Assembly: GCA_964007475.1 (NCBI GenBank)
Contig: OZ023274.1
Coordinates: forward strand, 106,351,714-106,415,713
Source: Hybos culiciformis
Lineage: Eukaryota > Arthropoda > Insecta > Diptera > Hybotidae
Length of the DNA stretch: 64,000 nucleotides
Direction: 5' to 3'
Every line of letters begins with the position of its first letter. Within the stretch, counting starts at the first letter, position 1. Position numbers and translations under genes: made by a program. This document shows, piece by piece, positions 36,542 to 48,473 of this stretch. Under the pieces are notes generated by a model. It was not told the DNA's origin. It worked only from the letters and a program-made list of their open reading frames with translations, and ran no database searches.

Positions 36542-37236
36542 TAGGGATTGCAAATTTTGACGAAAATAAAACAATCGGAATTCGGAATTCGAAATTAAAT
36601 ATTTTCGGAATTCGGTCGAAATCCGAAATATTTTTAATTTTTTTTATGTCTATACAAATAATAAAAATAACTTATTTGAGATAATTCATTGTAATTTATT
36701 GCATAAAAAATACTTTTTTTAAAAATAAAAATGGAACATACTGTAAAATTATACCAAATTCAATTATTACATAACAATAATATTAAAACTATAGTATTTA
36801 AAATGAAATATAAACATAAAATTATTGTACACAAATTCAATTAGTACAGAAACATTCTAATTTGGCATATCATTTAATAATAAATATACAATATTGTTTT
36901 ATTTGCCTAAAAGATGCTTTGAGGAAGCAGAGATCATTTAAAGCTGCGTCTTCGAGTCTCGAACGAACTTTTATACAAAAGTTACCCGCAATTGAGAAGG
37001 ATCGCTCAGACTCAACGCTCGATGGCGGAATCAAAATCAAAAATGAGTAGACGGACTCTAATATTTTGGCGCAAACGAATTTCATTTCAGATTTAATTTT
37101 TATAGAATTAGAATGTAGAATATTAATATGTACAGAAACGAAAACACTATTTAAAAGTTGGAGAGAATTCGAAACTATATTTATGAAAACGAATTCCGGA
37201 ATTCTCGAATTTCGAATTGCGAATATGCAATCCCTA
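36542..37236 (-). mobile_element. Truncated hAT transposon, 695 bp, 8-bp TSD
   Basis: Terminal inverted repeats TAGGGATTGCA are flanked by TATTGAAG on both sides (36534-36541 and 37237-37244). All other array units carry this target once and uninterrupted. GGAATTCG-type repeats lie inside both ends. The minus strand retains the C-terminal dimerisation region of a hAT transposase (36909-37031). Most of the gene has been lost. Confidence 0.95.
36870..37236 (-). pseudogene. hAT transposase C-terminal fragment (dimerisation region)
   Basis: The open frame contains ILIPPSSVESERSFSIAGNF, then VRSRLEDAALNDLCFLK at 37031-36909. This matches the conserved hAT C-terminal dimerisation motif (P.SS..SER.FS.AG, then R..L..-N---FL). 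It ends with a stop at 36870-36872. The BED finger and RNase-H-like catalytic core are absent. The apparent ATG at 37310 lies outside the element in flanking DNA, so it is not the real start. Confidence 0.9.
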
Positions 37237-37411
37237 TATTGAAGTGAATGCGTGTTTCTATTCAGTTTTAAATATTTTACTGTTAAATACGTGTAATAAG
37301 AAAGGAACAATAAGTCATTTAATATATAATATAATTCACAGTAGATAAATATATATTAGCATAAATATATATAATTTTGTTTTACGATAGAATGTTAGTT
37401 AGGTATTAATC

Positions 37412-37583
37412 GGGGGATGGAAATAAGGCCGCGAGGATTTTTTGTTACGGTCTTATTTCATTTTAAAAAATGAAATAAGGCCGCGACGACTTTTTTGTGT
37501 TCTTATTTCATTTTTCAAAATGAAATAAGACCGCAACAAAACCTATCGCGGCCTTATTTCACGCTGCCTTATTTCACTGCGCC
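37412..37583. mobile_element. 172-bp hairpin MITE with GAAATAAGGC arms, unit 1
   Basis: Ends GGGGGATGGAAATAAGG and, inverted, GGCGCAGTGAAATAAGG are flanked by GTATTAATC on both sides (37403-37411 and 37584-37592). Within it GAAATAAGRCCGC alternates three times with its reverse complement, giving stacked hairpins. The partial unit 6 has one GTATTAAT at 56040-56047 and no element: an empty site. The 8-9 bp duplication fits hAT or Mutator-like elements. Copies: 41967-42138, 45061-45247 (15-bp internal duplication), 49017-49188, 52108-52279. Confidence 0.85.
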
Positions 37584-37615
37584 GTATTAATCATGTAGTT
37601 AATGTCGTGCTTTTG

Positions 37616-37952
37616 TTTTGGATTTTTCTGCTGATGGTTAAATCATCGGAAAAAAAGCAGAAAATGAAAATTATTCGATTTGAATAATTTATATATACCA
37701 ATTTTAATACCTTTAACTTTGCAGAACATCCGAAGACTGTCGACGAACGGTATGTAGAAATATCAGAATTAGCAGACGTTTGGTTGGTTAACTGGCCATA
37801 ACTTTGAAATTAGACGTAAACCCTTCGGATGTTTTGCAAAGTTAAAGGTATTAAAATTACGCTTCTTTTAGTATATAAATTATTCTAATTGGATAATTTT
37901 CATTATCTGCTTTTTTTTCCGATGATTTAACCATCAGCAGAAAAATCCAAAA
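37616..37952. mobile_element. Foldback palindrome, unit 1
   Basis: The arms start TTTTTCTGCTGATGGTTAAA and run inward about 120 bp through AACTTTGCAGAACATCCGAAG, around a loop of about 90 bp. The right arm carries TAAAGGTATTAAAATTACGC, then TTCTTTTAGTATATAAATTA. No coding capacity. Matching copies are at 45280-45616 and 52312-52647; the short units have extended versions. Confidence 0.85.
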
Positions 37953-38238
37953 AATAAATAATACAAAAAGAAAAGAAAATTATTACGCCAAATACTTTGT
38001 AACTATTAACACCAGGTGTATAAAAAAAAACCCCCCACAATTTCCAATAATTTTTTCTTAGATGTCGCTTTTTTATCAAATCGAAAAAGAAAAAAGTACA
38101 TTCTTTGACATTCCTTCTGACAGCAAATTAACTTCACAATTTTCACTTTCATTTTTAGTTTTTTTTTATTCGAAAGAAAAATTGTTTGCGGATAAATTTT
38201 TATTTTGTAAATTTCATTTTCTTTTTACTTAATTAATT

Positions 38239-38551
38239 TTCGATTTGAATAATTTATACCCGAAAAGAAACGTAATTTTAATTAATACCTTTAACTTTTC
38301 TGAACATACGAAGGGTCTACGACGCCAAACGTCGGAAGCCTGTCGACGAACGGTATGTAGAAATATAAGAATTAGCAGACGTTTGGTTGGTTAACTGGCC
38401 ATAACTTTGAAATTAGACGTAAACCCTTCGGATGTTTTGCAAAGTTAAAGGTATTAAATTACGCTTCTTTTAGTATATAAATTATTCTAATCGGATAATT
38501 TTCATTTTCTGCTTTTTTTCCGATGATTTAACAGAAAAATCCAAAAAATAA
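38239..38551. repeat. Second, decayed foldback copy, only in unit 1
   Basis: It repeats the foldback's left arm, loop and right arm with changes (AACATACGAAGGGTCTACGA in place of AACATCCGAAG). It is preceded by about 240 bp found in no other unit (ACACCAGGTGTATAA and following). A partial duplication of the foldback region accounts for it. Confidence 0.75.
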
Positions 38552-38871
38552 ATAATACAAAAAGAAAATAAAATTATTCCGCAAATACATAAAATAGAAA
38601 AAAATAATCTATTATAGAATGATTATAGATAATTAATTATGTATGACAGAACAGAACTTAAATAAAATTAAAAATTTATTTATTTTTTTTTTATTAACTA
38701 TTAACTAAAAACTTTTTATTTTTTAGGAAATGAAGAATGAAATAATTTACGTTTATTTGATAATTTCAAAATCATCAAAAATATTTAGCACTGATGCAAT
38801 TTCAGCCAATTTTCGAACTTTTTTTAACCCATGAAATTTGAAGTGAACAATGCTGGATTGTTCAATTGAAA

Positions 38872-39787
38872 AATCTGAAAACTTCACAACATTTTGATAT
38901 CAGTTATTTTGAGACTGAAATTATCATAGGCGCTTATTAAACTTATTTTTTAACCAGTAGTCCAAGGGGTGTATTATTAAATAATTGACTATAATAGTGT
39001 TTTTTTTTTTTAAGTACTAATCCTGTTTAAAATGTTTGCCTTATGCGAACGTGGTGGATGTTGTACGGAGGCGTTAATCATATAAGAATTTATTTTTTAT
39101 TTTTACATTTTTATTTGAAAGTACCCATTATTCGTAGAATTATAAATCAAAAAGCATCCCAGTTTCGGTAAATAGATAATTCTAATCAGTAGAAATAACT
39201 TTAAATTTATGCTTTTTGACTGTTGCAAATTAGGTATATTTTGTTAATATGTAATTTGGCAAAAATACTTTCGGTACATTCCTTCGCACTGTCTTAGAAA
39301 ATAAAACAAATTTTTAATATAAGTTTAATGTGGTTCTTTTATTAAATAATAAAATTTTGACTATTTAAGTACTTGTAATTTATTTAATGTAATCTTTATT
39401 TATATAATTTACTGAAAAACTCCAGGGTATTAATTAAGTATTAAAGTGTGACTTTAACATAATTGTTGTGTCTCTGTTATAACATCCAAACTATATTTTA
39501 TCAGTTTTTTATAGATAAGATTGCGGTTGTGAATTCAATTTCAATTTCGGGCGATATAATTTAGATGTATAATTATTTTTGGAGGTATTTGTCTGCAATG
39601 TCTTACGCTTCTTAAAAATCTTTATTTTACAATTTGTGATATGCCAGATTCTTGCATTATAATACAAAATTCAGAAGTTTTTGAGATATTTAAAAAACTT
39701 TGTGGTGTTTTGCTAAAAACTTTAGTCACCTAAATTTATAAATTTTTTTTCTTAAAATAATTTTCTTTTCTTTTTTACTATGAAGGT
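38872..39787. repeat. Segment present only in long units (1, 3, 5)
   Basis: About 0.92 kb between GGATTGT and GAAGGT is missing from units 2 and 4, which read GGATTGTCTTTATTC across the junction. The two sides share GT at the breakpoint, and there are no terminal repeats. It therefore looks like a deletion in the short type, not an insertion in the long type. Equivalents lie at 45922-46846 and 52953-53877. Confidence 0.85.
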
Positions 39788-40357
39788 CTTTATTCAAATA
39801 CCTTGTTTAACTTTTTTTTTTAAATGAATGAAATATGAAAAGGTGTATTTTCATTAAAAATAAAAAAAAAATTTAATTTTTTTTTTTTCTAAAATAGACA
39901 TTTTAATGGAAGTTCATAATTAGTCAAGAAAACACTAAATTAACCCATTTTCTGAGGGAAATAGTAAATTTTTCATGGACATGAAATTTCCATATTTTTT
40001 ATAAGAAAAATTTATTTAAATTTTTAATTAAGGAAAAAAGTTAGAAACTTTAACTTAAGAAAAATAAGAAATCAATTTAGAAGAAATTTTTTTATATTAA
40101 ACTTCGAAATTGTTGATGTTTATGTACTTGCAAAAGTAAGTGTGGTCAAGGATTGCAATAACATAATTTTTCTCCGAGTTTCCATTAAATAAAAACTTAT
40201 ACAAATTGATAGATACAATTTTCCGAAAGCTTATTACAAAATGTGATAATAAAAAGTTATTCACTTTATTCACGGCTTGTAATATAATAATATAAATAAA
40301 AATAATACTTCACCGATTTCAAAATACATAGAACATAGAATATGACATCGTCCATAA

Positions 40358-40484
40358 TTAAAATATGTATACTTTTAGAGAATAATGGAAAAATAAATTG
40401 CAAAAATGTCAACAACAAACAAATAAAAGTGACATTTTTGCAATTTATTTTTCCATTCTCTAAAAGTACCTATACATATTTTAA
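40358..40484. repeat. 127-bp hairpin with co-varying arms, unit 1
   Basis: Arms TTAAAATATGTATACTTTTA and the reverse complement continue for about 55 bp each, with two small indels, around the loop AACAACAAACAAATAAAA. In unit 1 positions 40408/40433 form G-C. In units 2-5 the equivalent pair is T-A, so both arms changed together. Copies: 43460-43586, 47416-47542, 50506-50632, 54448-54574. Confidence 0.9.
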
Positions 40485-41422
40485 TATAAAAATTTATATT
40501 TTTATGAATAGGTAGTCATAAATATTTTGCCAAAGGTCTGTTAATTTTTTGACCTGTTTAAAGCTACTTCACTGTTGTTAAGCGTGGTTATATAACAACA
40601 AAAAGGGTTACATATTCACTTATGTAATGTTTTTTGTTTAAATTCAACTGAATAATTTGAAGAAATTGTATATATAAAAACTAAATAAATTGTAAAGTCG
40701 CTTATGTATAAAAAAAATATTTTTTATTGACTTATACCTACTCCTTAAAACCTGCGGAAATTCTGGAAAATTTTTTGATTATAAAAAACGAAACAAAGCA
40801 ATAAGAGTTATTTTAATAAAAAATAAATGCTTTTCGAAAAATAAAATTTTTCACTACATCCGCACGCAACGAAAGTGTTATTTAAAAGAAATTCATGAAG
40901 TTTAATAATTTATTATATATTCACTTTATTAAAACAGTAATTATATTTCGTAAAAAAAATAATAAAATTAAAGAAAAATATTCTTTTTCTTTATTCTTTA
41001 TTTTTGGCGAAATATAATAATAATTATCTTTATAATTGTATATGTATATACCTACAATGTAAGTACTTTATAAAGCTACATTTTAAAACAGCTTTTATTT
41101 CTTTTTTTTTCTTGTAATATAAAATACAAAATTTTCTTGGATGTCCACGGTCTTTGAAGGTGAAAAGAAAATTATATATGTAAATGTTTTTTTGAATGAA
41201 AAGGACTTTACCATTTTTACTTTTTAGACGCATTTTCTTCACTAAAAATTATATTGTTTTATTTACAAAAATTAATTAAAATTTTCGAACAAACTTATTA
41301 AATTGCGTTACATATATATAAAAAAAAATAATTTTAATTTAGCGTAATTTTAATACCTTTAACTTTGTAGAACATCAGAAGAGGCTACGACTTCGAATTT
41401 CGAAGTTATGGCGAAAAAACAG

Positions 41423-44400
41423 AGCCTCGAGAATTTTTTATTTTAAAATTTGATTGCAAACGTATATTGGTTAAAATAAGGATATATTTTGTTAGGATTC
41501 GAACCGGGAACTTAAGAAAATATTTAATAAAATTTGGTTCAAATTAATTATAAGATAATTATTCGGATAGCGTTAACTGTAGTATAGCGAAAAAAATGTG
41601 TTAAGACTGACCCCCTTTATAGGGATTATATTATTGAAATTATAAATTTGAAAATATTATTTTTTAAAAAAATGTTATCTTTCACAGGATTTGAACTCAC
41701 AACCTTGAGGTTAAATGACAGCGACTCTACCGCATATGCTGCTTGTTATTGTTAAGTGAAATATGGAAATGCAGAATATTGTATTGAGTGATATTGAAGT
41801 GAATTCGTGTTTCTATTCAGTTTTAAATATTTTACTGTTAAATACGTGTAATAAGAAAGGAACAATAAGTCATTTAATATATAATATAATTCACAGTAGA
41901 TAAATATATATTAGCATAAATATATATAATTTTGTTTTACGATAGAATGTTAGTTAGGTATTAATCGGGGGATGGAAATAAGGCCGCGAGGATTTTTTGT
42001 TGCGGTCTTATTTCATTTTAAAAAATGAAATAAGGCCGCGACGACTTTTTTGCGTTCTTATTTCATTTTTCAAAATGAAATAAGACCGCAACAAAACCTA
42101 TCGCGGCCTTATTTCACGCTGCCTTATTTTACTGCGACGTATTAATCATGTAGTTAATGTCGTGCTTTTGTTTTAGATTTTTCTGCTGATGGTTAAATCA
42201 TCGGAAAAAAAGCAGAAAATGAAAATTATTCGATTTGAATAATTTATATATACCAATTTTAATACCTTTAACTTTGCAGAACATCCGAAGACTGTCGACG
42301 AACGGTATGTAGAAATATCAGAATTAGCAGACGTTTGGTTGGTTAACTGGCCATAACTTTGAAATTAGACGTAAACCCTTCGGATGTTCTGCAAAGTTAA
42401 AGGTATTTAAATTACGCTTCTTTTAGTATATAAATTATTCTAATCGGATAATTTTCATTTTCTGCTTTTTTTTCCGATGATTTAACCATCAGCAGAAAAA
42501 TCCAAAACAAAAGCACGACATTAACTACATGATTAATACGGTGCAGTGAAATAAGGCAGCGTGAAACCATCAGCAGAAAAATCCAAAAAATAAATAATAC
42601 AAAAAGAAAAGAAAATTATTCCGCAAATACATAAAATAGAAAAAAATAATCTATTATAGATAATTAATTATGTATGACAGAACAGAACTTAAATAAAATT
42701 AAAAATTTATTTATTTTTTTTTTATTAACTATTAATTAAAAACTTTTTATTTTTTAGGAAATGAAGAATGAAATAATTTACGTTTATTTGATAATTTCAA
42801 AATCATCAAAAATATTTAGCACTGATGCAATTTCAGCCAATTTTCGAACTTTTTTTAACCCATGAAATTTGAAGTGAACAATGCTGGATTGTCTTTATTC
42901 AAATACCTTGTTTAACTTTTTTTTTAAATGAATGAAATATGAAAAGGTGTATTTTCATTAAAAATAAAAAAAAAATTTAATTTTTTTTTTCTAAAATAGA
43001 CATTTTAATGGAAGTTCATAATTAGTCAAGAAAACACTAAATTAACCCATTTTCTGAGGGAAATAGTAAATTTTTCATGGACATGAAATTTCCATATTTT
43101 TTATAAGAAAAATTTATTTAAATTTTTAATTAAGGAAAAAAGTTAGAAACTTTAACTTAAGAAAAATAAGAAATCAATTTAGAAGAAATTTTTTTATATT
43201 AAACTTAGAAATTGTTGATGTTTATGTACTTGCAAAAGTAAGTGTGGTCAAGGATTGCAATAACATAATTTTTCTCCGAGTTTCCATTAAATAAAAACTT
43301 ATACAAATTGATAGATACAATTTTCCGAAAGCTTATTACAAAATGTGATAATAAAAAGTTATTCACTTTATTCACGGCTTGTAATATAATAATATAAATA
43401 AAAATAATACTTCACCGATTTCAAAATACATAGAACATAGAATATGACATCGTCCATAATTAAAATATGTATACTTTTAGAGAATAATGGAAAAATAAAT
43501 TGCAAAAATTTCAACAACAAACAAATAAAAGTGAAATTTTTGCAATTTATTTTTCCATTCTCTAAAAGTACCTATACATATTTTAATATAAAAATTTATA
43601 TTTTTATGAATAGGTAGGCATAAATATTTTGCCAAAGGTCTGTTAATTTTTTGACCTGTTTAAAGCTACTTTACTGTTGTTAAGCGTGGTTATATAACAA
43701 CAAAAAGGGTTACATATTCACTTATGTAATGTTTTTTGTTTAAATTCAACTGAATAATTTGAAGAAATTGTATATATAAAAACTAAATAAATTGTAAAGT
43801 CGCTTATGTATAAAAAAAATATTTTTTATTGACTTATACCTACTCCTTAAAACCTGCGGAAATTCTGGAAAATTTTTTGATTATAAAAAACGAAACAAAG
43901 CAATAAGAGTTATTTTAATAAAAAATAAATGCTTTTCGAAAAATAAAATTTTTCACTACAGCCGCACGCAACGAAAGTGTTATTTAAAAGAAATTCATGA
44001 AGTTTAATAATTTATTATATATTCACTTTATTAAAACAGTAATTATATTTCGTAAAAAAAATAATAAAATTAAAGAAAAATATTCTTTTTCTTTATTTTT
44101 GGCGAAATATAATAATAATTATCTTTATAATTGTATATGTATATACCTACAATGTAAGTACTTTATAAAGCTACATTTTAAAACAGCTTTTATTTCTTTT
44201 TTTTCTTGTAATATAAAATAGAAAATTTTCTTGGATGTCCACGGTCTTTGAAGGTGAAAAGAAAATTATATATGTAAATGTTTTTTTGAATGAAAAGGAC
44301 TTTACCATTTTTACTTTTTAGACGCATTTTCTTCACTAAAAATTATATTGTTTTATTTACAAAAATTAATTAAAAATTTCGAACAAACTTATTAAATTGC

Positions 44401-44516
44401 GTTACATATATATAAAAAAAAATAATTTTAATTTAGCGTAATTTTAATACCTTTAACTTTGTAGAACATCAGAAGAGGCTACGACTTCGAATTTCGAAGT
44501 TATGGCGAAAAAACGG
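41423..44516 (+). repeat. Complex tandem array, unit 2 (short type, 3094 bp)
   Basis: It lacks the hAT insertion and the 0.92-kb long-type segment (junction at 42890). It contains the tRNA-Lys-like sequence (41687-41752), the 172-bp MITE, the extended foldback 42112-42566 and the hairpin 43460-43586. It is nearly identical to unit 4. Confidence 0.93.
42112..42566. mobile_element. Extended 455-bp palindrome, unit 2
   Basis: The foldback arms are longer here. The left arm begins TTTCACGCTGCCTTATTTTA and runs through the right end of the MITE. The right arm ends GTGCAGTGAAATAAGGCAGC-GTGAAA, so each arm exceeds 180 bp. The right extension of about 90 bp is followed by a second copy of CCATCAGCAGAAAAATCC. 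Unit 4 has the same structure at 49162-49616; the long units lack it. Confidence 0.85.
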
Positions 44517-47500
44517 AGCCTCGAGAATTTTTTATTTTAAAATTTGATTGCAAACGTATATTGGTTAAAATAAGGATATATTTTGTTAGGATTCGAACCG
44601 GGAACTTAAGAAAATATTTAATAAAATTTGGTTCAAATTAATTATAAGATAATTATTCGGATAGCGTTAACTGTAGTATAGCGAAAAAAATGTGTTAAGA
44701 CTGACCCCCTTTATAGGGATTATATTATTGAAATTATAAATTTGAAAATATTATTTTTTAAAAAAATGTTATCTTTCACAGGATTTGAACTCACAACCTT
44801 TAGGTTAAATGACAGCGACTCTACCGCATATGCTGCTTGTTATTGTTAAGTGAAATATGGAAATGCAGAATATTGTATTGAGTGATATTGAAGTGAATTC
44901 GTGTTTCTATTCAGTTTTAAATATTTTACTGTTAAATACGTGTAATAAGAAAGGAACAATAAGTCATTTAATATATAATATAATTCACAGTAGATAAATA
45001 TATATTAGCATAAATATATATAATTTTGTTTTACGATAGAATGTTAGTTAGGTATTAATCGGGGGATGGAAATAAGGCCGCGAGGATTTTTTGTTGCGGT
45101 CTTATTTCATTTTAAAAAATGAAATAAGGCCGCGACGACTTTTTTGCGTTCTTATTTCATTTTTCAAAATGAAATAAGACCGCAACAAAACCTATCGCGG
45201 CCTTATTTCACGCTGCCTTATTTCACGCTGCCTTATTTCACTGCGCCGTATTAATCATGTAGTTAATGTCGTGCTTTTGTTTTAGATTTTTCTGCTGATG
45301 GTTAAATCATCGGAAAAAAAGCAGAAAATGAAAATTATTCGATTTGAATAATTTATATATACCAATTTTAATACCTTTAACTTTGCAGAACATCCGAAGA
45401 CTGTCGACGAACGGTATGTAGAAATATCAGAATTAGCAGACGTTTGGTTGGTTAACTGGCCATAACTTTGAAATTAGACGTAAACCCTTCGGATGTTCTG
45501 CAAAGTTAAAGGTATTTAAATTACGCTTCTTTTAGTATATAAATTATTCTAATCGGATAATTTTCATTTTCTGCTTTTTTTTCCGATGATTTAACCATCA
45601 GCAGAAAAATCCAAAAAATAAATAATACAAAAAGAAAAGAAAATTATTCCGCAAATACATAAAACAGAAAAAAATAATCTATTATAGATAATTAATTATG
45701 TATGACAGAACAGAACTTAAATAAAATTAAAAATTTATTTATTTTTTTTTTTATTAACTATTAACTAAAAACTTTTTATTTTTTAGGAAATGAAGAATGA
45801 AATAATTTACGTTTATTTGATAATTTCAAAATCATCAAAAATATTTAGCACTGATGCAATTTCAGCCAATTTTCGAACTTTTTTTAACCCAAGAAATTTG
45901 AAGTGAACAATGCTGGATTGTTCAATTGAAAAATCTGAAAACTTCACAACATTTTGATATCAGTTATTTTGAGACTGAAATTATCATAGGCGCTTATTAA
46001 ACTTATTTTTTAACCAGTAGTCCAAGGGGTGTATTATTAAATAATTGACTATAATAGTGTTTTTTTTTTCAAGTACTAATCCTGTTTAAAATGTTTGCCT
46101 TATGCGAACGTGGTGTATGTTGTACGGAGGCGTTAATCATATAAGAATTTATTTTTTATTTTTACATTTTTATTTGAAAGTACCCATTATTCGTAGAATT
46201 ATAAATGAAAAAGCATCCCAGTTTCGGTAAATAGATAATTCTAATCAGTAGAAATAACTTTAAATTTATGCTTTTTGACTGTTGCAAATTAGGTATATTT
46301 TGTTAATATGTAATTTGGCAAAAATACTTTCGGTACATTCCTTCGCACTGTCTTAGAAAATAAAACAAATTTTTAATATAAGTTTAATGTGGTTCTTTTA
46401 TTAAATAATAAAATTTTGAATATTTAAGTACTTGTAATTTATTTAATGTAATCTTTATTTATATAATTTACTGAAAAACTCCAGGGTATTAATTAAGTAT
46501 GAAAGTGTGACTTTAACATAATTGTTGTGTCTCTGTTATAACATCCAAACTATATTTTATCAGTTTTTTATAGATAAGATTGCGGTTGTGAATTCAATTT
46601 TAATTTCGGGCGATATCATTTAGATGTATAATTATTTTTGGAGGTATTTGTCTGCAATGTCTTACGCTTCTTAAAAATCTTAATTTTACAATTTGTGATA
46701 TGCCAGATTCTTGCATTATAATACAGAATTCAGAAGTTTTTGAGATATTTAAAAAACTTTGTGGTGTTTTGCTAAAAACTTAAGTCACCTAAATTTATAA
46801 TTTTTTTTTCTTAAAATAATTTTCTTTTCTTTTTTACTATGAAGGTCTTTATTCAAATACCTTGTTTAACTTTTTTTTTAAATGAATGAAATATGAAAAG
46901 GTGTATTTTCATTAAAAATAAAAAAAAAATTTAATTTTTTTTTTTTCTAAAATAAACATTTTAATGGAATTTCATAATTAGTCAAGAAAACACTAAATTA
47001 ACCCATTTTCTGAGGGAAATAGTAAATTTTTCATGGACATGAAATTTCCATATTTTTTATAAGAAAAATTTATTTAAATTTTTAATTAAGGAAAAAAGTT
47101 AGAAACTTTAACTTAAGAAAAATAAGAAATCAATTTAGAAGAAATTTTTTTATATTAAACTTAGAAATTGTTGATGTTTATGTACTTGCAAAAGTAAGTG
47201 TGGTCAAGGATTGCAATAACATAATTTTTCTCCGAGTTTCCATTAAATAAAAACTTATACAAATTGATAGATACAATTTTCCGAAAGCTTATTACAAAAT
47301 GTGATAATAAAAAGTTATTCACTTTATTCACGGCTTGTAATATAATAATATAAATAAAAATAATACTTCATCGATTTCAAAATACATAGAACATAGAATA
47401 TGACATCGTCCATAATTAAAATATGTATACTTTTAGAGAATAATGGAAAAATAAATTGCAAAAATTTCAACAACAAACAAATAAAAGTGAAATTTTTGCA

Positions 47501-48473
47501 ATTTATTTTTCCATTCTCTAAAAGTACCTATACATATTTTAATATAAAAATTTATATTTTTATGAATAGGTAGGCATAAATATTTTGCCAAAGGTCTGTT
47601 AATTTTTTGACCTGTTTAAAGCTACTTTACTGTTGTTAAGCGTGCTTATATAACAACAAAAAGGGTTACATATTCACTTATGTAATGTTTTTTGTTTAAA
47701 TTCAACTGAATAATTTGAAGAAATTGTATATATAAAAACTAAATAAATTGTAAAGTCGCTTATGTATAAAAAAAATATTTTTTATTGACTTATACCTACT
47801 CCTTAAAACCTGCGGAAATTCTGGAAAATTTTTTGATTATAAAAAACGAAACAAAGCAATAAGAGTTATTTTAATAAAAAATAAATGCTTTTCGAAAAAT
47901 AAAATTTTTCACTACAGCCGCACGCAACGAAAGTGTTATTTAAAAGAAATTCATGAAGTTTAATAATTTATTATATATTCACTTTATTAAAACAGTAATT
48001 ATATTTCGTAAAAAAAATAATAAAATTAAAGAAAAATATTCTTTTTCTTTATTTTTGGCGAAATATAATAATAATTATCTTTATAATTGTATATGTATAT
48101 ACCTACAATGTAAGTACTTTATAAAGCTACATTTTAAAACAGCTTTTATTTCTTTTTTTTTCTTGTAATATAAAATAGAAAATTTTCTTGGATGTCCACG
48201 GTCTTTGAAGGTGAAATGAAAATTATATATGTAAATGTTTTTTTGAATGAAAAGGACTTTACCATTTTTACTTTTTAGACGCATTTTCTTCACTAAAAAT
48301 TATATTGTTTTATTTACAAAAATTAATTAAAAATTTCGAACAAACTTATTAAATTGCGTTACATATATATAAAAAAAAATAATTTTAATTTAGCGTAATT
48401 TTAATACCTTTAACTTTGTAGAACATCAGAAGAGGCTACGACTTCGAATTTCGAAGTTATGGCGAAAAAACGG
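44517..48473 (+). repeat. Complex tandem array, unit 3 (long type, 3957 bp)
   Basis: It contains the long-type segment, the tRNA-Lys-like sequence (44781-44846), the MITE with a 15-bp internal duplication, the foldback (45280-45616) and the hairpin (47416-47542). It shares private substitutions with unit 5 and not unit 1 (for example GTGGTGTATGTTG against GTGGTGGATGTTG). Confidence 0.93.

Larger units (their letters stand above)
36133..41422 (+). repeat. Complex tandem array, unit 1 (long type, with insertions)
   Basis: The first direct unit, phased from AGCCTCGAGAATTT. In order it holds a B-box fragment (GATTCGAACC, about 36205), a tRNA-Lys-like sequence (36428-36493), a hAT insertion (36542-37236), the 172-bp hairpin MITE (37412-37583), a foldback (37616-37952), a second decayed foldback in an about 600-bp extra segment (about 37990-38580), the long-type-only segment (38872-39787), the hairpin at 40358-40484 and the GAAGAAAATGCG segment. 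It differs from units 3 and 5 at many single bases, so it is the most diverged direct unit. Confidence 0.9.

Noticed and set aside
36862..37050. 62-codon plus frame over the hAT fragment
   Set aside because: Antisense shadow of the hAT transposase dimerisation region, which is on the minus strand.
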